A DNA stretch of 64,000 nucleotides from Epiperipatus broadwayi. Lineage: Eukaryota > Onychophora > Udeonychophora > Euonychophora > Peripatidae. The stretch is from NCBI GenBank assembly GCA_028023455.1, contig JAQFVV010012423.1, forward strand, positions 124,001-188,000. Direction: 5' to 3'. The notes below the pieces were generated by a model that worked only from the letters and a program-made list of their open reading frames with translations, was not told where the DNA came from and did no database searches. The position numbers and the translations under genes are program-made. Shown one piece after another: positions 45,037 through 56,095 of this stretch (its first letter is position 1; each line of letters begins with the position of its first letter).

Positions 45037-47136
45037 ATTAAAAATAAAAAAAATAAATTAAATATCTTTTATGAAGACGAAAAAAGTTTTTTTTATCAGT
45101 AGAATATCAATCATTTTAAGATTGTTAAATAATATTGTAAATATTGATTCAAACCAATGCTTTTTGTAAGTTTTAAGTAAGTTACTTAGATTATTATATC
45201 TAGAATCTAAATGTATTCGTAATGCAAACATTTAATGTAAGTAAGTTGATAATGTTGACCAATCTTTAAAAAGTATCACATAATAATTTATTACATACAT
45301 CAATTTATCATCAACATTAAACTATTTTCTTGATAAAACTTTTTTTTTTTGTATCATAATACTGGTGATAAATTAGTTTACATAATAAATTTTGTGTCAT
45401 GTAAAGGAGTAAATATTTTGAAGAAATATATTAAAAGTAATTTAAGTATTATAATAAGTTTTAGGTTGTTGGTTTTTTTTTTTTAAGAATAAACGATATA
45501 CAAAATGACATGAAATAATTTGATTAATGTCTACAACTAATTTGTAAATTGATCTTAGATTAAATAAGTTTTATGTATATTTAAATAATTCATTAGCTGG
45601 AATTTATTGAATAAAATAATTATTTATCGACAAGATAATTCAAAAATAAATGGGGGGGGGGTATAAAATTTTGAATAATACATTTTGTCTAGCTTAGTTT
45701 TTGATTTTTTAATAAATGGAAAATGTTTATTAAAAAATAAATAATATAAAAAGTTAATTCTAAAATAAAAATAATATTTTAATATTGAAGTATTTTTTTG
45801 TTAAGAGAAAAATATAAAGTATATAAATACGATATTCATTCTATTTATATATATATTATAGCATGTATGTATGTATGCCATATATAGAAACCTAACGTTA
45901 ATTATAAGATCTAATTCATAAAATATAACTCTAACTCTTGATTGCTATCTAATTTTATTTTCTTAATTATATATTGAGGTAGGCAATCTATACAAGTAAT
46001 ATTTTGTAAACCTAATGTTAAGGGTGTAATCATATATACGAACATATAGAGAGAAATAGAGCGCGAAAACGTAGCTATCATCCAATTATTTGTCAATAAA
46101 TAAGTACCGAGTTTTATTTAGAGAATAAAATAAAATATTTTTTTGACTAACCATGAGTTGATTAGTCTGGTAAATAATGTCTTTTTTTATTGGTTGTTTC
46201 TCTGTGCAGAAATGCCGGGGAAATTCACATTCTAAATTTAGCATGCGCCTATTCATAACACTCACGTTTCAATAAGTGCCTATGTGATTATTAATTATTT
46301 TTATTACAGCAAAAATGATTGCTTTATATATAATTTTTAATCTAGATTATAAATTTGATAAAGTACAAATATATCAATAACATTTTGTACACATTTGATA
46401 TGTTTCATCTTTCATCATCTTTTATCTTTTTTATTCATACATTAATGAGTTTGTATTTTTAATTTGCTGTGATTAGCATTCATTCATAAGTTAAATGTAG
46501 ACCTAAGAAAAAATTGTACTCATATATATATATTATATGTAGGTGTGCATTTCTCAATACTCCATTTTGTTTATTTTATCAACCTGCCAGGTTCTGAACT
46601 TCACCACAAATAGGGTCCACAGGTAGTAAATAGTATTTCTTATTAGTTATTGTTTCTGATACAATCTTTTCTGTGTTCTATCTGTGGACTTTTTCTCTCT
46701 CCTTTTTATTTACTTTATTGTCTATAGTACTATGAGTTTCTCACACCATTAGTAATCTCTGCATTAGCTGAGATAATGGAGATTGTATACTGTGCAACCA
46801 CATTTCCATTCTTTAGTTAAGCTGAGTACAATCTTTTCTGTTCATTCTCTCATATTTGTATGCAAAAATATGAGCATATAAAATATGCATATAATGTAAA
46901 CAATAGCGGAGTCAAATTTAGCAGATTGGAAATATTTAGGTTTATATCACTTTGTAATTATAATTAAGAATAGAAGTTTTACTTGGCAGATAATTGTATG
47001 TTTGGGAAGCCTTCTTTAGAGATTTTTCCTGATTCCACAAAATATGAAAGCTGATCTAAAAATGGCATGCCTTGCAAAACTATCCTAGATCACTATCTGA
47101 TAGCTTTTTCATTTAAGTACCAATAATACTAGAGTC
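45037..47136. other. AT-rich sequence, nothing firm recognised
   Basis: Contains a run of ten G at 45652-45661. A pyrimidine tract ending in AG at about 46180-46210 (GGTTGTTTCTCTGTGCAG) looks like a splice acceptor but is followed by a stop after a few codons. The open frame 45911-46096 (minus) has no known domain. Confidence 0.4.
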
Positions 47137-47315
47137 TAAGAGATTGTAAAAGATCTAGAAAGAAACCACATGTGAGGTGGATGAATGAAATAAAAGTGTG
47201 TGCTGGGATGATGTGGAGAGAAGGCTTGAGATCAGAGAAACCAAATTAAATTCAGAGAGATCTTCAATCTGCAATGGACTAACAATTGTTGAAACTGATG
47301 ATGATGAATACTTGT
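47137..47315 (+). mobile_element. RTE LINE fragment with 3' tail
   Basis: Matches the LINE at 3257-3416: AAGAGATTGTAAAAGATC, a GAAACCACATGTGAGGTGGATGAATGAAATA block, GGGATGATGTGGAGAG, CTGCAATGGACTAACAATTG and the tail CTGATGATGATGAA. This is a severely 5'-truncated copy with an intact 3' end, which fixes the family's end independently of the 3.4-kb copy. Confidence 0.8.
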
Positions 47316-48530
47316 AATATAAATTCAAAAAGTAGTGGTAATAATATAATATATTAGTTCAGACACATTTTTCAAATAATGTTAGTCTGACCTTCCAACA
47401 TTTTCACTCACACACATACATAGGTATATTAAAAAAAAAAAGGAAAGGATTAATATAAATAAAAGTATCCAGGTTGGATTTTTTTTTCTTTCTAAAAGTT
47501 ACAAGCTATTTATTTCTTTCATTCTTATTTATAAAAAAAAAAAAAGAGAGAGATTTTGATGTTGTTATAAGAAAAAATTTGCAGTAAATAATAAATAAAA
47601 CTTCTAAGATTTATTATGTGTAATAGCATTCATAGAAATAAAGTTGTGAGAGACATCAGGTTTTTTTCTTTTAATTTTGGTGTTTAGAAAGAAACCTTTG
47701 GGAGAAAGCTTTCTTGTTTTAAGAAAGTTATAATATTATAATTAAGGAATTTTGATCAACCAGCAAAAAGCTCTGTTTAACAGCATTCCATAAAATTAAG
47801 CTGATTAAAATGACACACTTGTGAATTGTTAACATAGTAATAAAGAAAATTATGCAATAGCTGAAAATCACATGATGATGTGATGAAAAAAATATAAATA
47901 GTACACTAGCTAACTAAACATGGACTTATGTAGTTCCATGCAGATGCCAATTTTAAAAGTGTCTTGTTTTAACATGCAACAACCATTGAGGATTTAGAAG
48001 TAGCATTCAATGTTACTTTTCACATGGTTTTTTATGTCTCTTCATGATGAACACATACCATTATTCTATCTGGAGAATAAGTCAAGAGAAGTACATCAAA
48101 TGAAGCCTTAAACTTTAAAAACTGTCTTACAGATTACTTTTTAAAAGGGTTTGAACCTATATTTTTAGTAAAATGTAAAATTAGAATTCTGATGCTATAA
48201 GATAAATCATTATTTAAAATAAAAGGCCTTTACAAAAGAACAATAATATATATATAGAAAATTTTAATATTGATTTTAATATTCTCTAAATAATTTTTAC
48301 ATTTGGTTTTTCCTTTAAATGTATATTTAATTTTTTTCCCTTGATATAATTCTTTTTTTTTTTTTACAAATTCTAACCAAATAGAATTTAGAATTAATTT
48401 CTCATTCAATAATTAATAGTTAATATTTATTATAACTTTGATATATCTGTTTATCAATTGATTGATATTTTACCAGTCCTTATTTATATTATTACAGTTA
48501 AATAATAAAAATTATAAGATTGTTTTATAT
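47316..48530. other. AT-rich sequence, nothing recognised
   Basis: Several A/T homopolymers (47430-47441, 47531-47545, 48351-48365) and a short (TA)n tract at 48247. No gene recognised. Confidence 0.45.
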
Positions 48531-48590
48531 TGGATGTAAGCATATTGGTGACCATAAGTTTGGATGTCTGCATATCGGAGCTCATAAGTT
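48531..48590. repeat. Two tandem 30-bp units
   Basis: Units 48531-48560 and 48561-48590 share TGGATGT(A/C)(A/T)GCATAT(T/C)GG and end in CATAAGTT. They lie 110 bp before the AATAAA signature at 48703-48722. Confidence 0.7.
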
Positions 48591-48702
48591 AAATTCAATC
48601 TGTTTAAATGAATTTTCTCTAATATGAATAAATACTCCTAAAATATATATACATATTTTATATTTTATACACTGGATTCATTGCTAAATATCATATGATG
48701 AG

Positions 48703-48790
48703 TGTAAATATTGTAAATAAATTTTGTTTTGTTTTTTATTTTAAGTCTTGTTCATTTTTTTCTCTCTTTCTCTAATTCCAAACCTAGTTA
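48703..48790 (+). terminator. Candidate poly(A) region resembling that at 33990-34060
   Basis: TGTAAATATTGTAAATAAAT is identical to 33990-34009; AATAAA is at 48716-48721. A T-rich tract and TTTTAAGTCTTGTTCATT follow, comparable with TTTTAAAAGTGTGTCGAGTTCATT at the first site. Probably the end of a related LTR; upstream similarity to the first site is not evident by eye. Confidence 0.4.
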
Positions 48791-49571
48791 AATATAGCTG
48801 CACACATATTTAAATCCTATGGTGCATTGCCATGTTTTTTCTTTTGAGCTAGGAGGGGTTAAATGGAGGGGCTAACATTTAAGAAGTTTAGGGAAGGATT
48901 TAAACTGAACCTATAGATGTTTCTCATTTTAGACATAGTGCCATAATCTGCAATACAGCAAATATATTTTAAATAAATAACATCTATAATGGCAAGGAAT
49001 GCACTTAGACATGTTTGATAGGAATGATGGTCATGAAATATGGTTGATACTCAGTCTAATGCTCATTATCAGGATGTTAAATTTAAAGATAATCTGTTGT
49101 TATTTCTAACACCCATTATCCCCAGAGTTTAAACTCTTATACATTTTTATAAAGAATTGTATATATCTAAAAAGAGGAATACTTATAATATAGAAAAGTA
49201 TTTCATTTTTTTTAAATATAAATATGTAATATGGAAAAACGTAGGTTGATGTCAAATCTAAGATAGTACTTGTAGACAAAAAAATTGTCAAGAGATAAGC
49301 CTGATTTGGTTTAGTGAAAATATTATTCCACAAAAAGACATTTAATTGGGAGAAAAAGTAGTTGATTATATACTAATTTGCAATTTTCAATTCTTAAGGT
49401 TACTTGGTATATAAATGTAAGATTAATGATATTAAAAAGTAATTTGTGCAACACAATGTGCTATTTGATTAAAATTTATACTCTACTTTCAGAAAATTCA
49501 AAGAAAAAAAGCTTTTATTATATTACATCAATATCATTATAAACAATTTTATTTAAATATTTTAATGCATA
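48791..49571. other. AT-rich sequence, nothing recognised
   Basis: The minus-strand open frame at 49106-49333 (hydrophobic, Ile/Phe-rich) has no recognisable family. No repeats shared elsewhere. Confidence 0.4.
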
Positions 49572-49745
49572 GGGTTTTCTTGAAGATTTGTAATGATAGT
49601 ATTTTAATTGTATTTATATATTGGACTATTTCCATCATCAAATATTAGGTATTGAATCTTTTTAGAAAAATTTATATAAAGCTAATTCTTTCTAAAGACA
49701 TTCAATACTTAATATTAGATGGTGGAAATAGTCAAATACATAAAT
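49572..49745. mobile_element. Family C element, minimal hairpin form
   Basis: Only the termini of family C remain: TTGTATTTATATATTGGACT with TTTCCATCAT on the left, and the inverse (GATGGTGGAAATAGTC...ATAAATACAA) on the right, with arms of about 70 bp around a few bases. The 30 bp to the left (TGAAGATTTGTAATGATAGT) also resembles the sequence left of the full copy at 49885, so the family's terminus may extend there. This is an internally deleted derivative of the kind DNA transposons commonly produce. Confidence 0.78.
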
Positions 49746-49884
49746 ACAATTTTAAGCTTGTATTTACATATCAATAAACTATGTTTTAAATTTATTACAA
49801 ATAATATTGGCGTTGTAAATTTTGAGTGATTTTTGCTATTGAAATTTTGCACAATATGTGAACTGACTAACATATAGCGTTTTT

Positions 49885-50850
49885 CTGAAGATTTGTGATG
49901 ATGGTGTTTTAGTTGTATTTATATATTGGACTACTTCCATCATTTAATATGAGTGTTTAATATCTTTAGAAAAAATTAATTTTATTTAAATATTCCAAAT
50001 ACATTCAATAGTCAGTAATAGCACACAGGTTAGTATATTCATAATGTTTTGAGAGGTATTATTCTCCCCTCTTCTTCAGAAATTACTGGTCTGACAAGTC
50101 ACAGTACTAGTATGGGAATCAAGCCTGGACCTTACATTTTTGAGTATTGAATTTTAAGGTAACTCTCTAAACCAACTGAGCCATCTTGTCAAAGGCAACA
50201 GTCAGTAAAAATTTTATATACTTATCTATGAGGTTCCTCTTGATTCCTCCACTTTTTCTTAAGGGCAAAATTGATTAGTGTTTTTCATATGTTATGTATA
50301 GTCATACTAGATTGACTTATGGGATTGTTTGCCATTGTCATGTGAGCAGCTTTTTAAAATTTTCTTCTTTGTACCTGAAAGGGTACAAAGAAGAAAATCA
50401 TACAAAAAAGAAAATTAAAAAAAGCTGCTCACATAACAATGGCAAACAATTCCATAAGTCAATCTAGTATGACTATACATAATGTATAGAAAACAATAGT
50501 CAACTTTGCTCTTAGGAAAAAGTGGAAAAATTAGGAGGAACCTCATAAATAAGTATATGGAATTTTTACTGACTGTTGGCTTTGGCAAGATGGCCCAATT
50601 GGTTTAGAGAGTTATCTTAAAATTGAATACTCAAGAATCTAAGGGTCCAGGCTCGATTCTGTGACTGATCAGGCCATCAATATCTGAAAAAGAGGGAAGA
50701 ATAATACCTTTCAAAACATTGTGCATATACTAACCTGTGTGCTATTACTGACAGTTAAATGTATTTGGAATATTTAAATAAAGTTAAATTTTTCTAAAGA
50801 CATTCATTACTCATATTAGATGGTGGAAATAGTCCATTATATAAATATGA
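49885..50850. mobile_element. Family C palindromic element, full copy
   Basis: A giant near-perfect palindrome with arms of about 465 bp and a centre at about 50378 (TTCTTCTTTGTACC tgaaa GGGTACAAAGAAGAA). On each arm, pointing outward, is a tRNA-like promoter. Left arm, minus strand: TGGCTCAGTTGG, which fits the A-box consensus, then GGCTTGATTCCC. Right arm, plus strand: TGGCCCAATTGG, then GGCTCGATTC. Outer ends are TTGTATTTATATATTGGACT and its inverse. The two heads face each other across about 380 bp. A tRNA-derived SINE pair fused head to head, or a palindromic DNA element that captured such a SINE, would both explain this. Confidence 0.82.
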
Positions 50851-51306
50851 CTATCATATAGTTTTAATTTAGATAAGATAAAATGTTATAAAAAACAAGG
50901 ACGCATATATGCTCAAATCAATATTTTATGGATTATAGTGTAATTAGAAATCAGTATTACTTTAATATTAATAATTACAGGTTGTTGAGCAGATTTAACA
51001 GAATTATATGTTCCTATGTTAAATTGAACGTTGTATTATAAATTACTACATCACAAACGTAACGGTAGGAAATTTAATATTCATTTTTTAAAAATGATTT
51101 ACTGCTAGTAAATTTCAACAGTATTTAATGTTGTCTTTTAGAATTTCAAGCTTATGGTACTAAGATATGAAAATCTATTAAAAAGTATATTATGAGTACT
51201 AATAAATCATTTCTTGTGTTCCTTTCAAAAACAAAACATTTAGATTAGTTTTTTTTTAATATATATATATATTCTTCACTATAAAATAACAAATATAAAA
51301 CTTCAG
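50851..51306. other. AT-rich spacer, nothing recognised
   Basis: No coding or repeat motif beyond a short (TA)n at 51260-51272. Confidence 0.4.
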
Positions 51307-51443
51307 AAATTCTATAAGGATTTTTTTTATCATGTGTCATAGCATCAGCCGGGAAGTGAACCCGCTAACCTGGGACAACTGCTTATAAAGCAGCTGTTGC
51401 TGACCTCTCAACCTCCAATGCTTGACAAATTCTATAAGGATTT
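51307..51443 (-). mobile_element. Small tRNA-derived SINE, copy 2, with 17-bp target-site duplication
   Basis: Flanked by AAATTCTATAAGGATTT at 51307-51323 and 51427-51443, an exact 17-bp direct repeat typical of LINE-mediated insertion. On the minus strand the element starts GTCAAGC, shows A box AGGTTGAGAGG (decayed from copy 1), anticodon arm CTGCTTTATAAGCAG, B box GGTTCACTTCC, and ends GCTGATGCTATGACACATGAT plus an A run. The whole element is only about 103 bp, a tRNA part with a very short tail, which is unusually compact for a SINE. Compared with copy 1 at 39414, the anticodon loop changes from CTTACAA to TTTATAA. Confidence 0.88.
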
Positions 51444-52216
51444 AAAAGCAGAAATTCAATAAATGACAAAAAGACTGCATATAAATAATACATTAAAACT
51501 GCAAACCAATAGTCATTTACTGAATACAGACACAAATCTTTTTAATGCATTGAATATGGAATTAAAAACAATACATAATTCTACTGAACTAATATTATGT
51601 AGCACTTTTAAATAATGCAGACAAGTGGAGGTTATATTTTGATTATTGTCTGCTTTTAATCATACATTCATTTTACCAATCCATTTAGATTTGACAAACA
51701 TTTACAGATTAATGAATTTAAAACAACTTCATATTATTAAAAATGGAAAGATAGTAAATCTTTATGGAAATATCTGGTAAAATCTTAAAATATAATAGTT
51801 ATGTATTAGTTTTAAAACTTTTAAACTTTCATAGCAATACCTGGGTCAATAAGTTTGGAATGCCTAAATATCAAAAAGTTTCCACAGATTCATTAGAAAA
51901 TCGAGAATCATGGTGTTTGTTGATAGGCAAATATAGAAAAAAATGTCATGAGTAAAATTGTAATTTATATATTGCATTTTATTGCTCTGATCATATACTT
52001 GATTATAATTTGTGGTAAAATTTACAAATACCTGTTTGACTTGAAAAATTTATTCATTTTACACAACTTTTATATGATAGCATAGAGAAATGATATGGTA
52101 AAAGATCTGAGACATTTGAAATTAAAACTACTGTTAAATGTTATTTTACACAATTTATTATATCAAAATGCTATGTAATTTAAAATCATTAAAACTAAAA
52201 ACTTCAGAGTTTTATC
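51444..52216. other. AT-rich sequence, nothing recognised
   Basis: The open frame 51764-51955 has no recognisable domain. No repeats identified. Confidence 0.4.
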
Positions 52217-52834
52217 TTCTAGATCAATGCTGCACAACCTTTTTACCCTTGCGACTCCCATATTCAGAGTGAATTTTTACATTATTCATCATATGTTACC
52301 ATTCTATTATAATCTTCTAAGAATAGTCATAATATAAAACATTTTATCAAATACAAATATATATCTTTATATTATCTTTCAGTACACATGATTTGATAGA
52401 CCTTTAAAAAACTGCATATCAATAAAAATGTATACTAATACTAGTACTTAGAAGATCTGTTAATTTGTAGCAATTACAACTTTTTTAGCCAGTTTTAAAA
52501 AATGTGTACATTCAATAATGTAATACTATATATCAATGTTAGAAGGATATTATCATGAAGAACAAAACTCTGAGAGTGAACAAGAGAAATGAGAGCAATA
52601 TCAGCAAAGTGCTGAAAATGGATTGGAATATAAAGAAGTGTTTAAACTCAAAAGTGGTCAGACACACAACAATGGGTTGAACAGTTTTCATGTATTTTTT
52701 AATAGCATTTAGGTTTTTGTTTCTTCAATTAAAAATTTATTATCCAACTTGAGAACTTCACAAAATTTTCATGACTCTCAACAATTTTTCTGCACTCCCT
52801 GAAGAGTCATAATCCACAGATCACTGTTCTAGAT
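52217..52834. mobile_element. hAT-type non-autonomous DNA transposon with 8-bp target duplication
   Basis: A 602-bp element (52225-52826) between exact 8-bp copies of TTCTAGAT (52217-52224 and 52827-52834). The ends are CAATGCTGCACAACC on the left and, inverted, CAGTGATCTGTGGATTATG on the right. An 8-bp duplication and CA(G/A)TG-type short terminal repeats, with an internal CAACCTTTTTACCC..GCGAC.CCCAT string, are features of the hAT superfamily (Charlie-like elements in other animals). No transposase is legible inside, so it depends on an enzyme encoded elsewhere. Confidence 0.85.
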
Positions 52835-53030
52835 TTAATTATTCCATTAAATTGGCTATTTTTGCAATTCAAAAGGTAATTTACAGAATGTTCTTAGTAT
52901 TTTGAATGCAATATATAAAAACTTTGTTTCAGTAATTAATGTATCAACTTATCATTAATGAAAAATTTTCAGCAACTTTTGTCTTGTTATCAACATGAAT
53001 GTTTTTATATATTGTTAAAAGGAGGTTGCC
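52835..53030. other. AT-rich spacer
   Basis: Nothing recognised. Confidence 0.4.
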
Positions 53031-53105
53031 TAGACAACAGTTTGAAATTGTTGATTGTTATTGATATTGGGATTGTCTAAGTGCTGACTGTTTTTTAATG
53101 ATATA
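53031..53105 (+). repeat. Family F repeat, copy 1
   Basis: GGAGGTTGCCTAGACAACAG, then GAAATTGTTGATTGTTATTG, GGGATTGTCTAAGTGCTGAC and TTTTTAATGATATATA. The same order recurs at 54921-55005 and 56020-56095. Internally it can fold, because the first ACAACAG region and the later TTGTCTAAG region are partial inverses of TAGACAA. Confidence 0.75.
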
Positions 53106-53449
53106 TATAAATATAATTTTTAAGTAGATATGTGGCACAGACTCCAATGAGTTGCTGTTGCATTTAATAATTTAAAGGATAGGATATTTCATGATACTCT
53201 ATTGATATAACTAATAATTTATTTAAATTTAGCAAAACTCCTATTGATATAATATGAAAATACTGAAAAATATTAAATGTTGCTTCATAATTTTTTGAAA
53301 TTAAGTTGGAAAAATCATAAGATCGTTAGTATGTTCATTAGCTTTCTGGATATAATAATATTAAATTTACAAGTGGTTATATTGTTACATTTTTATTTAC
53401 CATTGTCAAACTTACTCCACTCACAACTCTTCATATAATAGAGATATAT

Positions 53450-53525
53450 ATGGTAGATAAAGACCAGGGCCAACTGATGAGTGTTGATTCAGCATGAAAT
53501 GCATATTGGGATCATTTGTCTTTTA
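53450..53525 (+). repeat. Family A repeat, short fragment
   Basis: CCAACTGATGAGTGTTGATT followed by AGCATGAAATGCATATTGGG and ATCATTTGTCTTTTA; both ends truncated. Confidence 0.7.
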
Positions 53526-54850
53526 TTGTATCTTTATTTATATGAATTTAAAAAAAAATAGAGAAAATATGGAGGTTGTATAATATATCTATAAAGTCGT
53601 TATATTATGAAAATAAAATCTCATCTGGATCAGCTTTTTTAATTTGCCAACATTTCTGAAATAACATCCATCCTAGTCAAGGCTTATGTGACCTAAATAA
53701 GATTCTATTATCATATATATAATATTTTATAAATTTATGCATGGTTTTCATGGGAGAGAGAAAAACTTATTATAAATATTTCAAAGACAGTATAAAAAAG
53801 ATGTAATTTGGATTGTTTTCATTGAATGGTTAGGAGTGAGCATAGAATGCTAAAGTTACGAGTAGGCAAGATTCTGAATTCTTTCAGGAAAGAAAAAGAG
53901 ATTTGGTGCTGAAAACTTTAAAAAATAACATTTAAAAATTTCGAATAAACAGACGAATGTTAGCAAGATTATGATATCAATGGTCACATTTCTTTTTTAG
54001 GATATTAGTTTGCACGTCATTGCAAAACAGATCGGTGTATGTCTTTGTTTTTTTTTCTCTCTGAAATTAGAGTGGACATATTTTTTTATAAATTGCGGCT
54101 AAAATGATAAGGATTAGCAACCAAGCAAGTATATATAATTATATAACTCTGCATATGCTGGAGCGATATTGTTATGAAAATTTATTACTTACAAACATAT
54201 TCACTTATAAATGAATATTTGTGTTTTAGTCAAAATTTTAAGATTAAAAAAAATAAATACAGAAAATAGATAAATATTTTCTGAATATATATATGTAAAA
54301 AATGAAGTAACTTTTAATAAAACACACACACTAAGCAAATTTATTAAATCAATTTACTGACGTATTAAAACCTTTTTTTTTTTAAAAAAAAAAAACTTTA
54401 GAACGGAAATTTACTCTAGTTTACATTGATCGATGTTAGATTTGAAAAAGAAAAAATGGAAAATCCGTGTAAATACCTTATGCTTTGAAAAACTACAAGT
54501 TTTTAGGAATTTACTTTGTTTTAGTTATATAGGTTTTTTTTAAAAAAATAAAAATAGGAACTTGAGCTGTTTAAAATTTTGATTACAAATTTATCTTAGG
54601 CATCTAGAGAAGATAAATATTTGTTCAATAAATTTTTATGCAATATTAATTTCTATATATACATCTTAATGATGTAAATTACTCATTAAAATTTCTAAAA
54701 TAATTCTAGTATTGAAAGATTGATATAGTAGTTACAATTACTTATTCGTGATATTGTATAATATGATTTAATTACTCAAACTGGTGGAAAAAATACATAT
54801 ATATATATTAAGTGTAATAATACTCAAGACTGAATGGATTTGTAAGAAAT
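53526..54850. other. AT-rich sequence, nothing recognised
   Basis: Holds a T10/A11-type homopolymer pair near 54372-54395. No gene or family copy found. Confidence 0.45.
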
Positions 54851-54998
54851 CATTAAAAACGAGTCAAAACTTAGACAACCCCAATATTAATACAATCAGC
54901 AATTTCAAACTGTTGTCAAATAGGTTGCCTTGACAACAGTTTGAAATTGTTGATTGTATTGATATTGGGATTGTCTAAGTGTTCACTGGTTTTTAATG
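54851..54998. repeat. Family F palindrome, copy 2
   Basis: The left arm 54851-54919 (CATTAAAAAC, CTTAGACAACCCCAATATTA, TCAAACTGTTGTCAA) and right arm 54930-54998 (TTGACAACAGTTTGAAATTG ... TTTTTAATG) are inverted copies, around an 11-bp loop containing GGTTGCC. The right arm matches copies 1 and 3 in sequence. Confidence 0.83.
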
Positions 54999-56019
54999 AT
55001 ATATATATACTATGTATATGCCTCTGGTGTATGTATATTTATAATATTTTAAATTATTTTGTCACTGGTGCTTAAACAAGATTTTACCATACGAAGATAT
55101 TTATTTTTACCTATATTTAATTAATAATATAATATTGTGGAAGGAAACTTTTATTCAATCATAAACTAGAAAATTGGTATTCACCCGCCCTAATGCTTTT
55201 AAAACATCTATTGATGGGATGATGTGTATCAATTTTCTAGACATGTGTGGTGAGTAGTTTCCTTCCACAATATTCCTAAATTTAAAATAATATTTTGCCT
55301 GGAGTGCAATACGAATCAAATAACAGAAGAAAAACAAAAAGACTACTTAAACTTGCCAAGATTCATACATTTAACAATCTTTATGAAAAAAAACTATTTT
55401 AATGTACAATAGTTTAATCATTATTTGTGTATATATATATTTGTAAACATAAATCATTGCACTATTTTTATAAAAAGGAACTCATGAAACAAAAGATTTA
55501 AGGTTGTTTAGGAGATCTTTACCTGAAACAAATTGCACACACGCACACACACAAATATATTTATTTAAAAATCGACAATATTTCATTTTCATTGTATGCA
55601 ACAGATGATTTTATCTAATTTAAATGATGTTTAAAAAGATAAGAATATTAATCTTTTTTGGTCACCTGTAATAAATGAAGAAAATATACTTGAAACCATT
55701 TCATAATGCATTTCAAAATGATTATAAATAAACGTTCATTGTTTAAACCTGTTATGAGCCTGAAAGACTTCCTACTATTAGAAATTAAAATCATTTTTGC
55801 TTTTAATACATATATGATTATCATTAGAAATCAGTAAATTGACTATTTATTAATCTTCATTACATGGACACGTTTATTTCATGTTTAAAGAGGTTTATTT
55901 AAATTTCATTATATCAATATTTCAATCTTTGTAGTCAAGTTGCAATCTTTAAGTGTCCATTTATATTCATTGGGCCATTAGTAAAAATGGATTTCCACTC
56001 TTATTATTAAAAGAAGAGA
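54999..56019. other. AT-rich sequence with a CA microsatellite
   Basis: A (CA)n-type tract at 55536-55554. The minus-strand open frame at 55155-55337 has no recognisable domain. CTTCCACAATATT at 55260-55273 is the inverse of AATATTGTGGAAG at 55132-55144, a small inverted pair of unknown meaning. Confidence 0.4.
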
Positions 56020-56095
56020 GGTTGCCTTGACAACAGTGAGAAATATTGATTATTATCTATATTGGTATGTTTGGGTGATTACTGTTTTCTAATGG
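56020..56095 (+). repeat. Family F repeat, copy 3, diverged
   Basis: AGAGGTTGCCTTGACAACAG, then TATTGATTATTATCTATATTGG and GATTACTGTTTTCTAATGG. Same order as copy 1, with more substitutions. Confidence 0.65.

Noticed and set aside
46180-46230. Splice acceptor followed by a start codon
   Set aside because: The pyrimidine tract plus CAG is followed by an in-frame stop within eight codons, and no donor or further exon could be linked.
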